NCBI RefSeq assembly: GCF_000741535.1
Contig: NZ_JGYQ01000006.1
Span: 41,345 to 105,344, forward strand
From: Bifidobacterium boum
Lineage (GTDB): Bacteria; Actinomycetota; Actinomycetes; Actinomycetales; Bifidobacteriaceae
Length of the DNA: 64,000 nucleotides
Direction of reading: 5' to 3'
Notes under the pieces: generated by a model
What the model was told of the DNA's origin: nothing
The model's input: the letters and a program-made list of their open reading frames with translations, nothing else
Databases searched by the model: none
Translations under genes and position numbers: made by a program
In this document: piece by piece, positions 53,315 to 62,296 of the stretch
Layout of the letters: the number at the start of each line of letters is the position of its first letter
Position numbering within the stretch: the stretch's first letter is position 1

Positions 53315-54175
53315 TCAGCCCTTGACTGCGCCAGCAATCACACCCTTGACGATGTACTTCTGGCAGATCAGGTAGAAGATGATGATCGGCAGGATGGCGA
53401 GCACCAGGCAGCCCATCATCGCGCCCATATCGACGGAGCCGTAGCCGCCCTTGAGGTACTGCACGGCGATCGACATGGTCTTGTACTTGTTCAGGTCGAG
53501 GGTCAGGTACGGCAGCAGGTAGTCGTTCCAGATCCACATGGTTTCGAGGATGGCCACGGAGATGATGGACGGGCGCATAATCGGTACCACGATGTTAAAG
53601 AAGATACGCGGTACGGATGCGCCATCGATCATGGCGGATTCCTCGAGCTCCTGCGGGATGCCTTTGACTACGCCGGTGAAGATGAACACCGCCAGGCCTG
53701 CGCCGAAGCCCAGATAGACGATCCACAAGCCCCACGGGGTGTTCAGGCCGAGCATATCGGCGAGCTTGGAGAGCGTGAACATCACCATCTGGAACGGGAC
53801 AATCATGTTGAACAGGAACAGGGTGTACAGCAGTTTGGCCACCCAGTTGTTCACGCGGACAATCCACCACGCGCACATGGAGCAGCACAGCAGGATCAGC
53901 GCGACGGCACCGACTGTGATGAACACGGTCCAGCCGAAGCTGCCGATGAGGTTCGTGCGTTCGATACCGGTGGTGTAGTTCTCCCACCCTGCGAAGGAGT
54001 CCTTGTTCGGCAGGGAGAACGCGTTCTTGGAGATGTACACCTTCTTCTTGAAGGAGTTGATGAACACCAAGACAATCGGGTAAATCCAAATCAGGGACAG
54101 GATGGTGAAGAACACCGTCCAAGCCCATGGGTGATGGACGCGCTCCGAGGCGTCGATTTCCTTCTCGTCGTTCAT
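53315..54175 (-). CDS. sugar ABC transporter permease (CUT1, MalG-like)
   Basis: A 286-residue permease with six membrane segments. EAA motif LEESAMIDGASVPRIFFNIVVP; conserved C-terminal GVIAGAVKG. It overlaps the upstream permease by 4 bases. Its binding protein is 2.6 kb away at 56732-58060. No ATPase lies in the cluster, so a shared MsmK-type ATPase elsewhere is assumed. Substrate probably an alpha-glucoside from context. Confidence 0.88.
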   Translation of the reverse strand: MNDEKEIDASERVHHPWAWTVFFTILSLIWIYPIVLVFINSFKKKVYISKNAFSLPNKDSFAGWENYTTGIERTNLIGSFGWTVFITVGAVALILLCCSMCAWWIVRVNNWVAKLLYTLFLFNMIVPFQMVMFTLSKLADMLGLNTPWGLWIVYLGFGAGLAVFIFTGVVKGIPQELEESAMIDGASVPRIFFNIVVPIMRPSIISVAILETMWIWNDYLLPYLTLDLNKYKTMSIAVQYLKGGYGSVDMGAMMGCLVLAILPIIIFYLICQKYIVKGVIAGAVKG

Positions 54176-55026
54176 GCCTGCACCTCCTTGCTGGAAGTCA
54201 GACGGTTCTGGATCAGGGCCACAACCGCCACGATAATGAAGAACACCACGGCCTTGGCCTGGCCGACGCCTTCAAAGCCGATGCGGCCGTAGAAGGTGCG
54301 GTAGATGTTCAGTGCCACAAGCTCTGAGGTGTTGGACGGAGCGCCGTTGGTCAGCGCGAGGTTCTGGTCGTACATCTTGAAGCCGTTGGTGACGGTCAGG
54401 AAGGTGCATACGGTGATGCTGGGCATCATCAGCGGGATGATGACGTTGAACAGACGCTGGCGTCCGTTGGCGCCATCAACTTCGGCGGCTTCGATGACGT
54501 CGGTCGGCAGGGATTGCAGGCCGGCAACATAGATGATCATCATGTAGCCGATCTGCTGCCAGCATAGGAGCATGACCATGCCCCAGAAGCCGTAGGTCGA
54601 TGAATAGGTGATGGACCTGGCCCAGTGGGCGAGCACGCCGTTGAGCAGCAGCAGCCAGACATAGCCCAGGATGATGCCGCCGATAAGGTTCGGCATGAAG
54701 AACACGGACCGGAAGACGTTGGTGCCTTTGAACGCCTTGGTCAGCATGTACGCGATGGCGAAAGCTACAACATTGATGATGATTGTGGTTACGATGGTGA
54801 ATGCCGTGGTATACCCCATCGCATGCCAGAACTCTTTGTCCTGGAGCGCCACACGGTAATTGCGCAGACCCACGGGACGGGCGTCAGTGACCGTCGTGAA
54901 TTTGCAGAAGCTCAGGTAGACGCCCAAGATGAACGGCAACAGGAAGCCAATGATGAACGCCGCGAACGTGGGCAACGCAAACAGCGCCCACCAGCGACGT
55001 ATGGATTTGCCAACCATGGTGATCAT
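54172..55026 (-). CDS. sugar ABC transporter permease (CUT1, MalF-like)
   Basis: A 284-residue six-segment permease. EAA motif IEAAEVDGANGRQRLFNVIIP. The start follows GAGGAG. First gene of a permease-permease operon whose promoter region contains the operator TGACAACGGTTGCAA at 55068-55082. Confidence 0.88.
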   Translation of the reverse strand: MITMVGKSIRRWWALFALPTFAAFIIGFLLPFILGVYLSFCKFTTVTDARPVGLRNYRVALQDKEFWHAMGYTTAFTIVTTIIINVVAFAIAYMLTKAFKGTNVFRSVFFMPNLIGGIILGYVWLLLLNGVLAHWARSITYSSTYGFWGMVMLLCWQQIGYMMIIYVAGLQSLPTDVIEAAEVDGANGRQRLFNVIIPLMMPSITVCTFLTVTNGFKMYDQNLALTNGAPSNTSELVALNIYRTFYGRIGFEGVGQAKAVVFFIIVAVVALIQNRLTSSKEVQA

Positions 55027-55067
55027 CTTGCTCTCTCCTCTCTGTCTCTTTCGCCATCACCTCGTAG

Positions 55068-55082
55068 TGACAACGGTTGCAA
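55068..55082 (-). promoter_or_regulatory. LacI-type operator upstream of the second permease operon
   Basis: TGACAACGGTTGCAA differs by one base from the site in front of LacI regulator 1 (38884-38898). Confidence 0.6.
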
Positions 55083-55260
55083 AACTAATCTATCCGACTC
55101 AATGGCGGGCTACATCGACCCGCTGATTGAACCAACAGCTTACATGGTACGCGGAATTGGCAAAAAATACAAACGTTTTCATTACGGCGTGGCGACTTTT
55201 ACTTAACCGATTAACGTTATGATTTCTAGGAAATTCGTACACTTCGGGTGATAATGCTGG

Positions 55261-55266
55261 TATACT
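55261..55266 (+). promoter_or_regulatory. candidate -10 box of LacI regulator 2
   Basis: TATACT with a weak TACACT 17 bases upstream. The rest of the 344-base divergent region (55027-55370) shows only this and the operator at 55068. Confidence 0.45.
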
Positions 55267-55370
55267 GAAACGTACGATTTTTTGGGGAAGGAATTGCAAC
55301 CGAATGCAATCACAGCGCCCGGCATCGCCATCACAGCGTTCGAAAAATCCCCGCATGCACTAAGGAGCTT

Positions 55371-56381
55371 ATCACGACCGCCACAATCCAAGACGTCGCC
55401 AACCGCGCGAAAGTCTCCATCTCCACGGTCTCGCGCTCATTCACGCGCCCCGACCTTGTGTCTTCCAAAACCCGGAAAAAGGTGCTCGCCATCGCGGACG
55501 AGCTGAACTTCTCCATCTCCCGTTCCGCAGCGGCGTTGAAAACCGGGCAATCCCTACGCATCGCCCTCTTGGTGAGCAACCACATCAGCAACTGGTTCGC
55601 CGCTTCGGTGATTGAGGGCCTCAACGCGGAATTCTCCGCCGCCGGCTACGACCTGTCCATCATCCAGATTGACAGCCGCCAGCAACGCAAGGAATTCTTC
55701 GACACCCTGCCGGTACGCCGCAACGCCGATGCCGTGGTCATCGCCTCGTTCGATATCGATGAGGAGGAAATCAAACGTCTGAGCAGTGTCGACGTGCCGA
55801 TTATCGGCGTGAATTCCGTCCTGCAAGACAGTTTCTCCGCAACCGTGAACATCGACGACCATCAAGGGTCCATCCTCGCCGCCCGCCATCTCATCCAGCT
55901 TGGTCACCGCCGCATCCTGTATGTACGGACGAACCCCGCACAATCATTGCATTTCAGCGTGCAAGAACGCGTCGAATCATTCCTCGGATACTGCCGCGAG
56001 CAAGGCATCGAACCGACGGTCATCACCGCAGAAGAGGGGACGTACCGCATCGACAACCTCATCACCCAGATTCTCAGCCTTCCCGACATGCCCACGGCAA
56101 TCGCCTGCCAAGAGGACGGTATCGCCATCCCGCTGATCTTCCAGCTGGAACGCAACGGATTCTCCGTACCCTCAGATATTTCGGTCATCGGGTATGACGA
56201 CAGTACGTACGCCCATGATGTCGGGCTTACGACCATCCGCCAGCTACCTATCGACATGGCACGCTCGGCGGCACGCAAGACCTTGAATCTCATTGAGGGG
56301 CACTCCCCCGACAAGCCCAACGAGGTTTTCCCCGCCCACCTAGTCGTCCGCTCCTCGACCGCACGCGTAGAAGATCGCTGA
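55371..56381 (+). CDS. LacI-family regulator (2) with noncanonical ATC start
   Basis: A 336-residue LacI/GalR protein, close paralog of the one at 38979 (shared SRSATALKTGQ/SRSAAALKTGQ hinge region). The helix-turn-helix IQDVANRAKVSISTVSRSF lies before the first in-frame ATG/GTG/TTG, which is GTG 55458 and would remove it. In frame upstream there is a stop at 55266-55268 and no ATG, GTG or TTG between. AAGGAG (55362-55367) precedes ATC at 55371, and ATC aligns exactly with the paralog's Met1; ACG at 55374 is the alternative. Probably controls the flanking permeases and binding protein. Confidence 0.8.
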   Translation: MTTATIQDVANRAKVSISTVSRSFTRPDLVSSKTRKKVLAIADELNFSISRSAAALKTGQSLRIALLVSNHISNWFAASVIEGLNAEFSAAGYDLSIIQIDSRQQRKEFFDTLPVRRNADAVVIASFDIDEEEIKRLSSVDVPIIGVNSVLQDSFSATVNIDDHQGSILAARHLIQLGHRRILYVRTNPAQSLHFSVQERVESFLGYCREQGIEPTVITAEEGTYRIDNLITQILSLPDMPTAIACQEDGIAIPLIFQLERNGFSVPSDISVIGYDDSTYAHDVGLTTIRQLPIDMARSAARKTLNLIEGHSPDKPNEVFPAHLVVRSSTARVEDR

Positions 56382-56443
56382 TCCGTACGGGAGCGTGCCG
56401 GTACCGGAACAACCTCGCCATCATCATCCCCCGCTCCCCCAAC

Positions 56444-56560
56444 CGTTTGCCGACGCTGAGACAATGCTGAGCGTCGGCAAACGCTTCCACCGACGCCCAA
56501 CACCACCCCAACATCAACAAACGCTTCTACCGACACTGACAGAACCCTCAGCGTCGGTAG
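56444..56560. repeat. REP-like palindrome pair (locus 3)
   Basis: First palindrome has perfect 14-base arms (56444-56457, 56470-56483); second has arms 56527-56537 and 56550-56560 with one mismatch; a half-site CACCGACGC lies between. Same core as the copies near 9.8 kb and 27.4 kb. Confidence 0.85.
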
Positions 56561-56606
56561 ACGGTTGGGGCATTTCGCCGAGAACGCAACAACGACACCA
56601 ACAGAA

Positions 56607-56637
56607 TGAGCCCCCACCGTGAATCACAGTGGAGGCT
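56607..56637. terminator. hairpin downstream of LacI regulator 2
   Basis: GAGCCCCCACCGTGA paired with TCACAGTGGAGGCTC with two mismatches; lies between convergent regulator and binding-protein genes. Confidence 0.5.
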
Positions 56638-56677
56638 CATTCCAACCATCAAACAAAGAAGAAAGGAGAAAAACACG

Positions 56678-56706
56678 AAGGGCCGGCCGGACATCAACCG
56701 GCCCTT
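56678..56706 (-). terminator. terminator of the second binding-protein gene
   Basis: On the minus strand AAGGGCCGG/CCGGCCCTT, then CGTGTTTTT, just past the stop at 56732. Confidence 0.8.
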
Positions 56707-56731
56707 ACGTCAGTGAGATTCCATGGGCGGC

Positions 56732-58060
56732 TCAGCCTTCATGGGCGGCGGAGTATTCCTTAGCCCAGCCATCGACGAAGGCGGTCTTGACAGCATCCCA
56801 CTTGCCAGTGCCCTGAGCGTACTCAAGGAGCGCGTTGCCGAAGTCGTTCTTCCACTGCTCGGAAGGCATGAAGGCGAAGTCCCAAGCGACCTGGGTCTTG
56901 CCGGACTTCTGATCGTCCACAGCAGCCTGGGTCAGCGGGTTGGTGATCTTCACGCTGTCGAAGGACTTGAACGGCGTGGTCAGGCCCATCTTGTCGCTGA
57001 TGGAGGAGATGCCGGTCTTCGAGGTAATGACCCACTTGAGGAAGGCTGCGGTGGCCTTCTGGTCAGCATCGGAAGCCTTGGAGTTGATGCACCAGTAGTT
57101 CTCGGAACCAGTGACCAGGCCCTCATTCTTGTCGTCAACACCGAAGTAGATCGGCAGCATGCTGACGTCATCGGCCTTCATGCCGGCCTTCTGCAGGTCG
57201 GACCAAGCCCAAGTACCGTTCTGGTAGAAAGCAGCCTCACCGAGGGCGAACTCGGAGTTCGCGTCATCACCGGTCTTGGAGCTCAGCTGCGTCGGATCGG
57301 TGGTGGAGTCCTTGAGGTACATGTCGAAGACGTTCTTGTACTCCGGCAGATAAGTGCCCTTGATGGTGGCCGGTTCGGTGGTCACCTTGTCCTTCTCGAA
57401 CTCATAGTAGAGCGGAAGGTTGGCCAGATGGGTCTTGAAACGCCAGTCGGAGCTGGAATCGAAGCCGGCGGAGGTGAATGCACCCTTGATGCCCAGCTCG
57501 CTCTTGCGTGCCTGCATATCGTCGGCGACGGCCTTCAGCGTGTCGAAGGAGTTGATGTCTTCGACGGACTTGGCCTTCGCACCGTCAAGCGCGAAGTACT
57601 TGTCCAGGATGGCCTTGTTGTAGATAAGGCCGTAAGTTTCCATGGCGTACGGCACGCCGACGACCTTGTTGCCGTCCTTGAGGGCGACCTTCTTGTTGAC
57701 GAGCTGCTTGTACGGCTCGGTGTTGGACATGTCGGCGGTGTAATCCTTCCAGTTGGCATAGCCGACCGGACCGTTGATCTGGAACAGGGTCGGAGCATTG
57801 CTCTTGGCCATTTCGCTCTTGAGCTGCTGCTCATAGGTTCCGGATGCTGCGGTAGCAACGGTGACCTGGACGCCGGTTTCCTTGGTGTATTCCTTGGCGA
57901 GGGCCTTCCACTGGTCCGCCGCTTCCGGCTTGAAGTTCAGGTAATAGACCTTGCCCTTGCCGTTGTCGCTGCTGCTGGAGCTGCCGCAGCCTGCGAACGC
58001 GCCGACGGACATGGCTGCCACCGCTGCGATGGCAATCGCTGACTTGACTGTACGATTCAT
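56732..58060 (-). CDS. sugar ABC transporter solute-binding lipoprotein (second system)
   Basis: A 442-residue binding protein of the CUT1 group. Signal with lipobox VGAFAGCG, Cys about residue 23, then a Ser-rich linker. The body includes VYYLNFKPEAADQW and VVGVPYAMETYGLIYNK. The start could be 58063 or 58060 (two ATG in a row); AAAGG favours the second. It is transcribed separately from its presumed permeases, with LacI regulator 2 between in the opposite direction. Sugar unknown; alpha-glucan oligosaccharides are likely from context. Confidence 0.88.
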   Translation of the reverse strand: MNRTVKSAIAIAAVAAMSVGAFAGCGSSSSSDNGKGKVYYLNFKPEAADQWKALAKEYTKETGVQVTVATAASGTYEQQLKSEMAKSNAPTLFQINGPVGYANWKDYTADMSNTEPYKQLVNKKVALKDGNKVVGVPYAMETYGLIYNKAILDKYFALDGAKAKSVEDINSFDTLKAVADDMQARKSELGIKGAFTSAGFDSSSDWRFKTHLANLPLYYEFEKDKVTTEPATIKGTYLPEYKNVFDMYLKDSTTDPTQLSSKTGDDANSEFALGEAAFYQNGTWAWSDLQKAGMKADDVSMLPIYFGVDDKNEGLVTGSENYWCINSKASDADQKATAAFLKWVITSKTGISSISDKMGLTTPFKSFDSVKITNPLTQAAVDDQKSGKTQVAWDFAFMPSEQWKNDFGNALLEYAQGTGKWDAVKTAFVDGWAKEYSAAHEG

Positions 58061-58147
58061 CATCGAACCTTTCTCTTCCGCTGTCGTTTCCGATTGTTGG
58101 TCGGAAGCCGGCACTTACATCGTGCCGTCATGTTTTCGACAGCCTCT

Positions 58148-58185
58148 ATTATGCACGCACTGAAGCATTTTTGCAAACGATGGCA
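58148..58185 (-). promoter_or_regulatory. promoter and operator of second binding protein
   Basis: Minus strand: TTGCAA (58176-58171), 17-base spacer, CATAAT (58153-58148). Operator TTGCAAACGATGGCA at 58171-58185 on the plus strand covers the -35. Confidence 0.75.
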
Positions 58186-58355
58186 TGCCAACGCGTCGGC
58201 GTGTCGTATATTCTTCCGCCACAATGCCCGAAAAACAGCCATTTTCAAACACTTTGCACCAGTATGCAACATGAAAGCGTTTGCTGTCACGGCATTTCTC
58301 GCTCACATCGGGACAATCGAACATCCATACCGCGAGAGAGAGCGTATCTTGCAGG

Positions 58356-59057
58356 TCAGCAGTTCCAGTGTACAATCACATGATCGTCATGATACGAGCC
58401 AAGCACGCAATAATGCGCCGTATCCAGCCGCAACAGCCTACCTTGGTGCGGATCGATACCCAACCATTGCGTGGTCAGGATCCGCAAGATATGCGCGTGT
58501 GCAACCAGCAGCACATTGTGCCCCTGTTCCAACAGCGGGGACACCCGAGCGATGACGGCACGCGTACGCGCCGCAGCCTCCTCAAGTGTTTCCCCATCAC
58601 CGTTATGGACCGGCACCTGCTCGCCTCCGGGCAGCATAGCGGTCCAATCACCAGCCAGCTCCATACCCACTTGGCGAGGCCCGTCACGCCACACATCCCA
58701 CGCGAAACCACTCGCCTCACTAATTTGCTGACGCGTATGGCCCTCAGCCCTGCCATAATCCCATTCAGCAAGATCGTCAAGCACCGTCGCCTGCGGATAC
58801 CCGGCAAGCGCAGCGGTCTGCCTTGCCCTGCGCAGCGGACTGACAAACACATGCCCTGCGGCAAATCCATCAGGGAATGCGCCACACAGACGCTTCCCGG
58901 CTTGTTCCGCCTGATCCTGCCCGGCTGGCGTCAACGGGATATCAGTGCGACCGGTATGCTGTCCCGACACGCTCCATACGGTCTGTCCGTGCCGCAGCAG
59001 CACCAGCTGACCCGGCGTGGCGGCGGCTTCGTTGCCTGCACAATTGATTGCTGTCAT
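58356..59057 (-). CDS. histidine phosphatase (phosphoglycerate mutase-like)
   Basis: A 233-residue histidine-phosphatase fold protein. LVLLRHGQTVWS carries the RHG nucleophile (about residues 22-24), SPLRRARQTA the second arginine site, EWDYGRAEG the acid, and VLLVAHAHILRIL the second histidine. Broad phosphatases of this group act on sugar or nucleotide monophosphates. The true mutase substrate is not evident; single gene. Confidence 0.87.
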   Translation of the reverse strand: MTAINCAGNEAAATPGQLVLLRHGQTVWSVSGQHTGRTDIPLTPAGQDQAEQAGKRLCGAFPDGFAAGHVFVSPLRRARQTAALAGYPQATVLDDLAEWDYGRAEGHTRQQISEASGFAWDVWRDGPRQVGMELAGDWTAMLPGGEQVPVHNGDGETLEEAAARTRAVIARVSPLLEQGHNVLLVAHAHILRILTTQWLGIDPHQGRLLRLDTAHYCVLGSYHDDHVIVHWNC

Positions 59058-59166
59058 AGTGGCATTGTACCGCCAACATGCCTTTCCGGCGATGAGGCGT
59101 TGAAAACATCACGAGTGTTATCCCCACCGACTGACGTGTTCAAGACCAGTAGCTTATGATGGGGAT

Positions 59167-59520
59167 ATGAGTACACCTACCGATATGCATACCGCCGCGG
59201 ACACCATCGTCACACGTCTTCAAGCAGTGGACACCGCAGTCACCGCTTTGAAAGCCCGCCGCGAACGCGATCCGGAAACGCTCGGCGACAAAATCCTCCT
59301 ATTCGCATTGCCGACAATCGCCGGTGTCGCCATCGGTCGCATCATGCAGTCCGTGTGGTCCGGGGTCGAGCGTCGCTGCATTGCCGGGGGAAAAACCAAA
59401 GCGACAACCAGCCTGATCGCCAGCCTGTCGCGTACGGCGATTTCAGCGGCAGTCGCCGCAGTCACCAACCAGCTGTCCAGCATGGCGGCGCAGGCGATCG
59501 TCAATAAGCACCACCATTGA
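59167..59520 (+). CDS. DUF4235-like small membrane protein
   Basis: A 117-residue protein with a predicted coiled or amphipathic start and two hydrophobic stretches (KILLFALPTIAGVAIGRIMQSVW, then SLSRTAISAAVAAVTNQL). Pattern resembles actinobacterial DUF4235 proteins. Role unknown. The nitroreductase gene starts 62 bases later on the same strand, so co-transcription is likely. Confidence 0.65.
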   Translation: MSTPTDMHTAADTIVTRLQAVDTAVTALKARRERDPETLGDKILLFALPTIAGVAIGRIMQSVWSGVERRCIAGGKTKATTSLIASLSRTAISAAVAAVTNQLSSMAAQAIVNKHHH

Positions 59521-59582
59521 CTCTCTTCACCGATAGCGGAAGCATAGATGCGTTCGCAACCTTCAACTGCGACAATAAGGCT

Positions 59583-60359
59583 ATGAGTACAACTATTATC
59601 TCCGCTCCCGCCGTGGACACCCTGCTGAGCCGTCGGTCCATCCGCAAATTCAAGCCGGACGCGATCGACCCGCAGACCGTGGACACGTTGGAAGCCGCTG
59701 CCCAGCATGCCGCATCCAGCCAGTTCCTCAACGACTGGTCAGCTATCCGCATTACCGAGCCAAGCCTCAAAGCGAAGCTGGCTGCCATCGGACGCCAGGA
59801 ATATATCGCCACAGCCCCACTACTGTACGTTTTCGTGCTTGATGAACGCCGCAACGCCATGATCGCCGAAGCGAAGGGCGTTGACACGTCCGAACAGCGG
59901 TTCGCGTTGCGCTACGGATACCGTTTCTCACAAGCGCAGAATGATGCGGTGCTCGCGTTGCATGCCATGGAAACCGCAGCCGAATCCATGGGCTTGGGTT
60001 GCGTGATCCTCGGATCCCTGCTCAACGATATCCCCGAGCTGATCGCCACGCTGCATCTGCCGACATACACGTTCCCTGTCCTCGGACTGGCTATCGGCAA
60101 GCCGGACCAGGAGCCGGCACTCAAACCCCGCATGCCACGCAGCATGCAGTTCTTCGACAACACATATCCGTCGGATGATACCGCGGTCCGTGAGCTCAAA
60201 GCATTCGACGCCGAGGTTCACCAGTATTACGATCTGCGCAACACCGAACGTCCCGTCGATGCGTTCAGCGACCAGATCGCAAGCCTCGCCGAGGATGAGA
60301 CCGCACTCGACCGAGGGTTGTGCGACGCCGAAGCGCAAGGATTCAACCTCAACCGCTGA
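59583..60359 (+). CDS. nitroreductase-family flavoprotein
   Basis: A 258-residue FMN-dependent oxidoreductase (NfsA-like group). RRSIRKFKPDAID begins the FMN site, LHAMETAAESMGLGCVILGSL and PVLGLAIGKPD form the rest. It reduces nitro compounds, quinones or flavins with NAD(P)H. The start at 59583 follows AATAAGG; the upstream frame from 59517 is not needed. Confidence 0.88.
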   Translation: MSTTIISAPAVDTLLSRRSIRKFKPDAIDPQTVDTLEAAAQHAASSQFLNDWSAIRITEPSLKAKLAAIGRQEYIATAPLLYVFVLDERRNAMIAEAKGVDTSEQRFALRYGYRFSQAQNDAVLALHAMETAAESMGLGCVILGSLLNDIPELIATLHLPTYTFPVLGLAIGKPDQEPALKPRMPRSMQFFDNTYPSDDTAVRELKAFDAEVHQYYDLRNTERPVDAFSDQIASLAEDETALDRGLCDAEAQGFNLNR

Positions 60360-60472
60360 ACCGCCGTCATCAACACCAGTCACGATACAGTACAGGCCGT
60401 AGACACCGGGCTTGCGGAGTCTACGGCCTGTATGTTATTCCCATGCCAGCGTTTGGATAGCGGCAGACAGCG

Positions 60473-60724
60473 CTACCGTCGACGAGGCTTATATCCGCGC
60501 TTGCGTGAATGAGGTTTCTGCTGCATCGCCATATGCGGTGTCATATCCCGCAACGACGGATCATGATGGGTCAGATGCCAACTCCCGCAATACTCACACC
60601 GGTACACCCACAGTTCAGCGCCACGTTCGCGCCAGCTCTGATCGGCGGCACGCAACGCCTGCGCTTTGTCATGGTACATGATCTTATTCGATTCAGTACA
60701 CCGTTTCGGAGTGAAGTAATGCAT
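60473..60724 (-). CDS. small CxxC-WH zinc-knuckle protein
   Basis: An 83-residue basic protein: an alanine-rich helix (KAQALRAADQSW), then YRCEYCGSWHLTHHDP with a CxxC pair and histidines suited to bind one zinc, and a Lys/Arg tail. Similar short proteins occur widely in actinobacteria and phages; no function assigned. The ribosome site is weak. Confidence 0.6.
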   Translation of the reverse strand: MHYFTPKRCTESNKIMYHDKAQALRAADQSWRERGAELWVYRCEYCGSWHLTHHDPSLRDMTPHMAMQQKPHSRKRGYKPRRR

Positions 60725-60781
60725 AATACTGCCGAGTGTACGTCGCCCGCCCGATGATATACAAGAACCCGCCGGTCGGTA

Positions 60782-62296
60782 TCAGGCAAGTTCCTGAATA
60801 CTGTTCATCGTATGGAACGCGCGGGCCATGCACAAGCACGCGCAACCCACCACAACCGACAAAAACACGTACGCATGATGTGCGCCGGCAATCGTCGCCG
60901 CACGATATGCTACGGCCCCCTGCGCACCGTGTCCCGCCTGAGCGGATGCGAGGAACGCTGACATGATGGTCGTGCTCACAGCACCCGCAAGCTGCTGGAA
61001 TGTGCTGAACAACGCATTACCATCGGCTTTTAATGGGGCATCAACCTGACTGAGGCCACTGGTCATCGTATTCGCGAACGCCATCGAAAACCCGACCATG
61101 AACACGAAGTAGAAGAGGCCGAGCTCCCACGCAGTCGAAGAAGCGCCGAGCCCCACAGCGAACAGCAACACACCGACAAGCGTAATCGCCAAAGCTCCTG
61201 AAATCGGTTTCACCGGCCCCAGCCGATCAAGCAGCATGCCGGAAACCGGAGCAAGCATAGCTCCAAACAGGGCACCCGGAAGCACCAGCACGCCAGCGAC
61301 CAGCGCGGAGATACCATAGCCAAGCTGCGCAGAATTCGGAATCACAAAACCGAAGCCAATCATCGTCACCTGCAGCAGCACATAAGCAAGCAAATGCCAA
61401 CGGAATGACACGCTGTGAAGCACGCCAAGCCGAATCAGCGGAGAAAACGAACGGTGAGATAATTGGGCGAACGATAGTAATGCCGCCATACTGATCACAA
61501 ACAGCACCACGGCACTCAGAGCGGTGCGACCAGCGTCCGATGCGCCTTGGCTGCTTTTGGTAATTGCAGCGCCACCCTCATCGAGAGCGAAGACGAATGC
61601 GATAAATCCCACCGCTATCAGCAGCACGTGCAGCGGATTCACATACGCTTCCACCGTGGGTGAGCCTTGGCGGATATTCATCGTGCCCAATACCAGCGCA
61701 AGCAGCAGGAACGGCAGCAGAATCATAAAAATCCAACGCCATGGCATATACGTGCCGACAAGACCGCCAATAGTCGGCCCGAGAGCAGGGGCAGTTGCGA
61801 CTACAAGACTGCCTACCCCCATCAGCTGCCCGATACGAGATTTCGGCGCCTGATCAAGAATGATATTGAACATCAACGGCAACGCGATGCCAGTACCACC
61901 ACCTTGGAGAATACGCGCAATCATCAGCATCGGGAAGTTCAAGGCGCATGCGGCGACAACGCACCCGGCAATACACAGCATGACAGCAATCACAAAAATC
62001 CGTTTCACGGGAAGTTTGCGTTTCAAATATGACGACAACGGCACCACTAGCGACACGACCAGCAGATAACCGGTGGTCAGCCACTGGACCGTGGACGTAC
62101 TGACGTGGAATTCCCCCATCAAAATCGGGAATAGCACATTCATCAACGTTTCTGTAAGAATGCCGATAAACGCCATAATCCCGGTTGCCAAGATTGAGAG
62201 CATCAGCGCCCGAGGAATCGGCTCAGGATGTGGACGACAAGACACATTGTCAGCTTGTTGGATAACGGCATTATCATCATGATGTTGTTCAATCAT
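60782..62296 (-). CDS. MFS multidrug exporter (DHA2, EmrB/QacA-like)
   Basis: A 504-residue transporter with about 14 membrane segments. Motif A-like region after segment 2 (SSYLKRKLPVKRIF), LMIARILQGGGTGIALPL for motif B, and APALGPTIGGLVG for motif C, which marks drug:H+ antiporters. Substrate not predictable; exports toxic compounds or bile acids in related gut bacteria. Single gene, no local regulator. Confidence 0.88.
   Translation of the reverse strand: MIEQHHDDNAVIQQADNVSCRPHPEPIPRALMLSILATGIMAFIGILTETLMNVLFPILMGEFHVSTSTVQWLTTGYLLVVSLVVPLSSYLKRKLPVKRIFVIAVMLCIAGCVVAACALNFPMLMIARILQGGGTGIALPLMFNIILDQAPKSRIGQLMGVGSLVVATAPALGPTIGGLVGTYMPWRWIFMILLPFLLLALVLGTMNIRQGSPTVEAYVNPLHVLLIAVGFIAFVFALDEGGAAITKSSQGASDAGRTALSAVVLFVISMAALLSFAQLSHRSFSPLIRLGVLHSVSFRWHLLAYVLLQVTMIGFGFVIPNSAQLGYGISALVAGVLVLPGALFGAMLAPVSGMLLDRLGPVKPISGALAITLVGVLLFAVGLGASSTAWELGLFYFVFMVGFSMAFANTMTSGLSQVDAPLKADGNALFSTFQQLAGAVSTTIMSAFLASAQAGHGAQGAVAYRAATIAGAHHAYVFLSVVVGCACLCMARAFHTMNSIQELA

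Noticed and set aside
55458..56381. GTG 55458 as the start of LacI regulator 2
   Set aside because: It would delete the helix-turn-helix that is plainly encoded in frame just upstream with a ribosome site.
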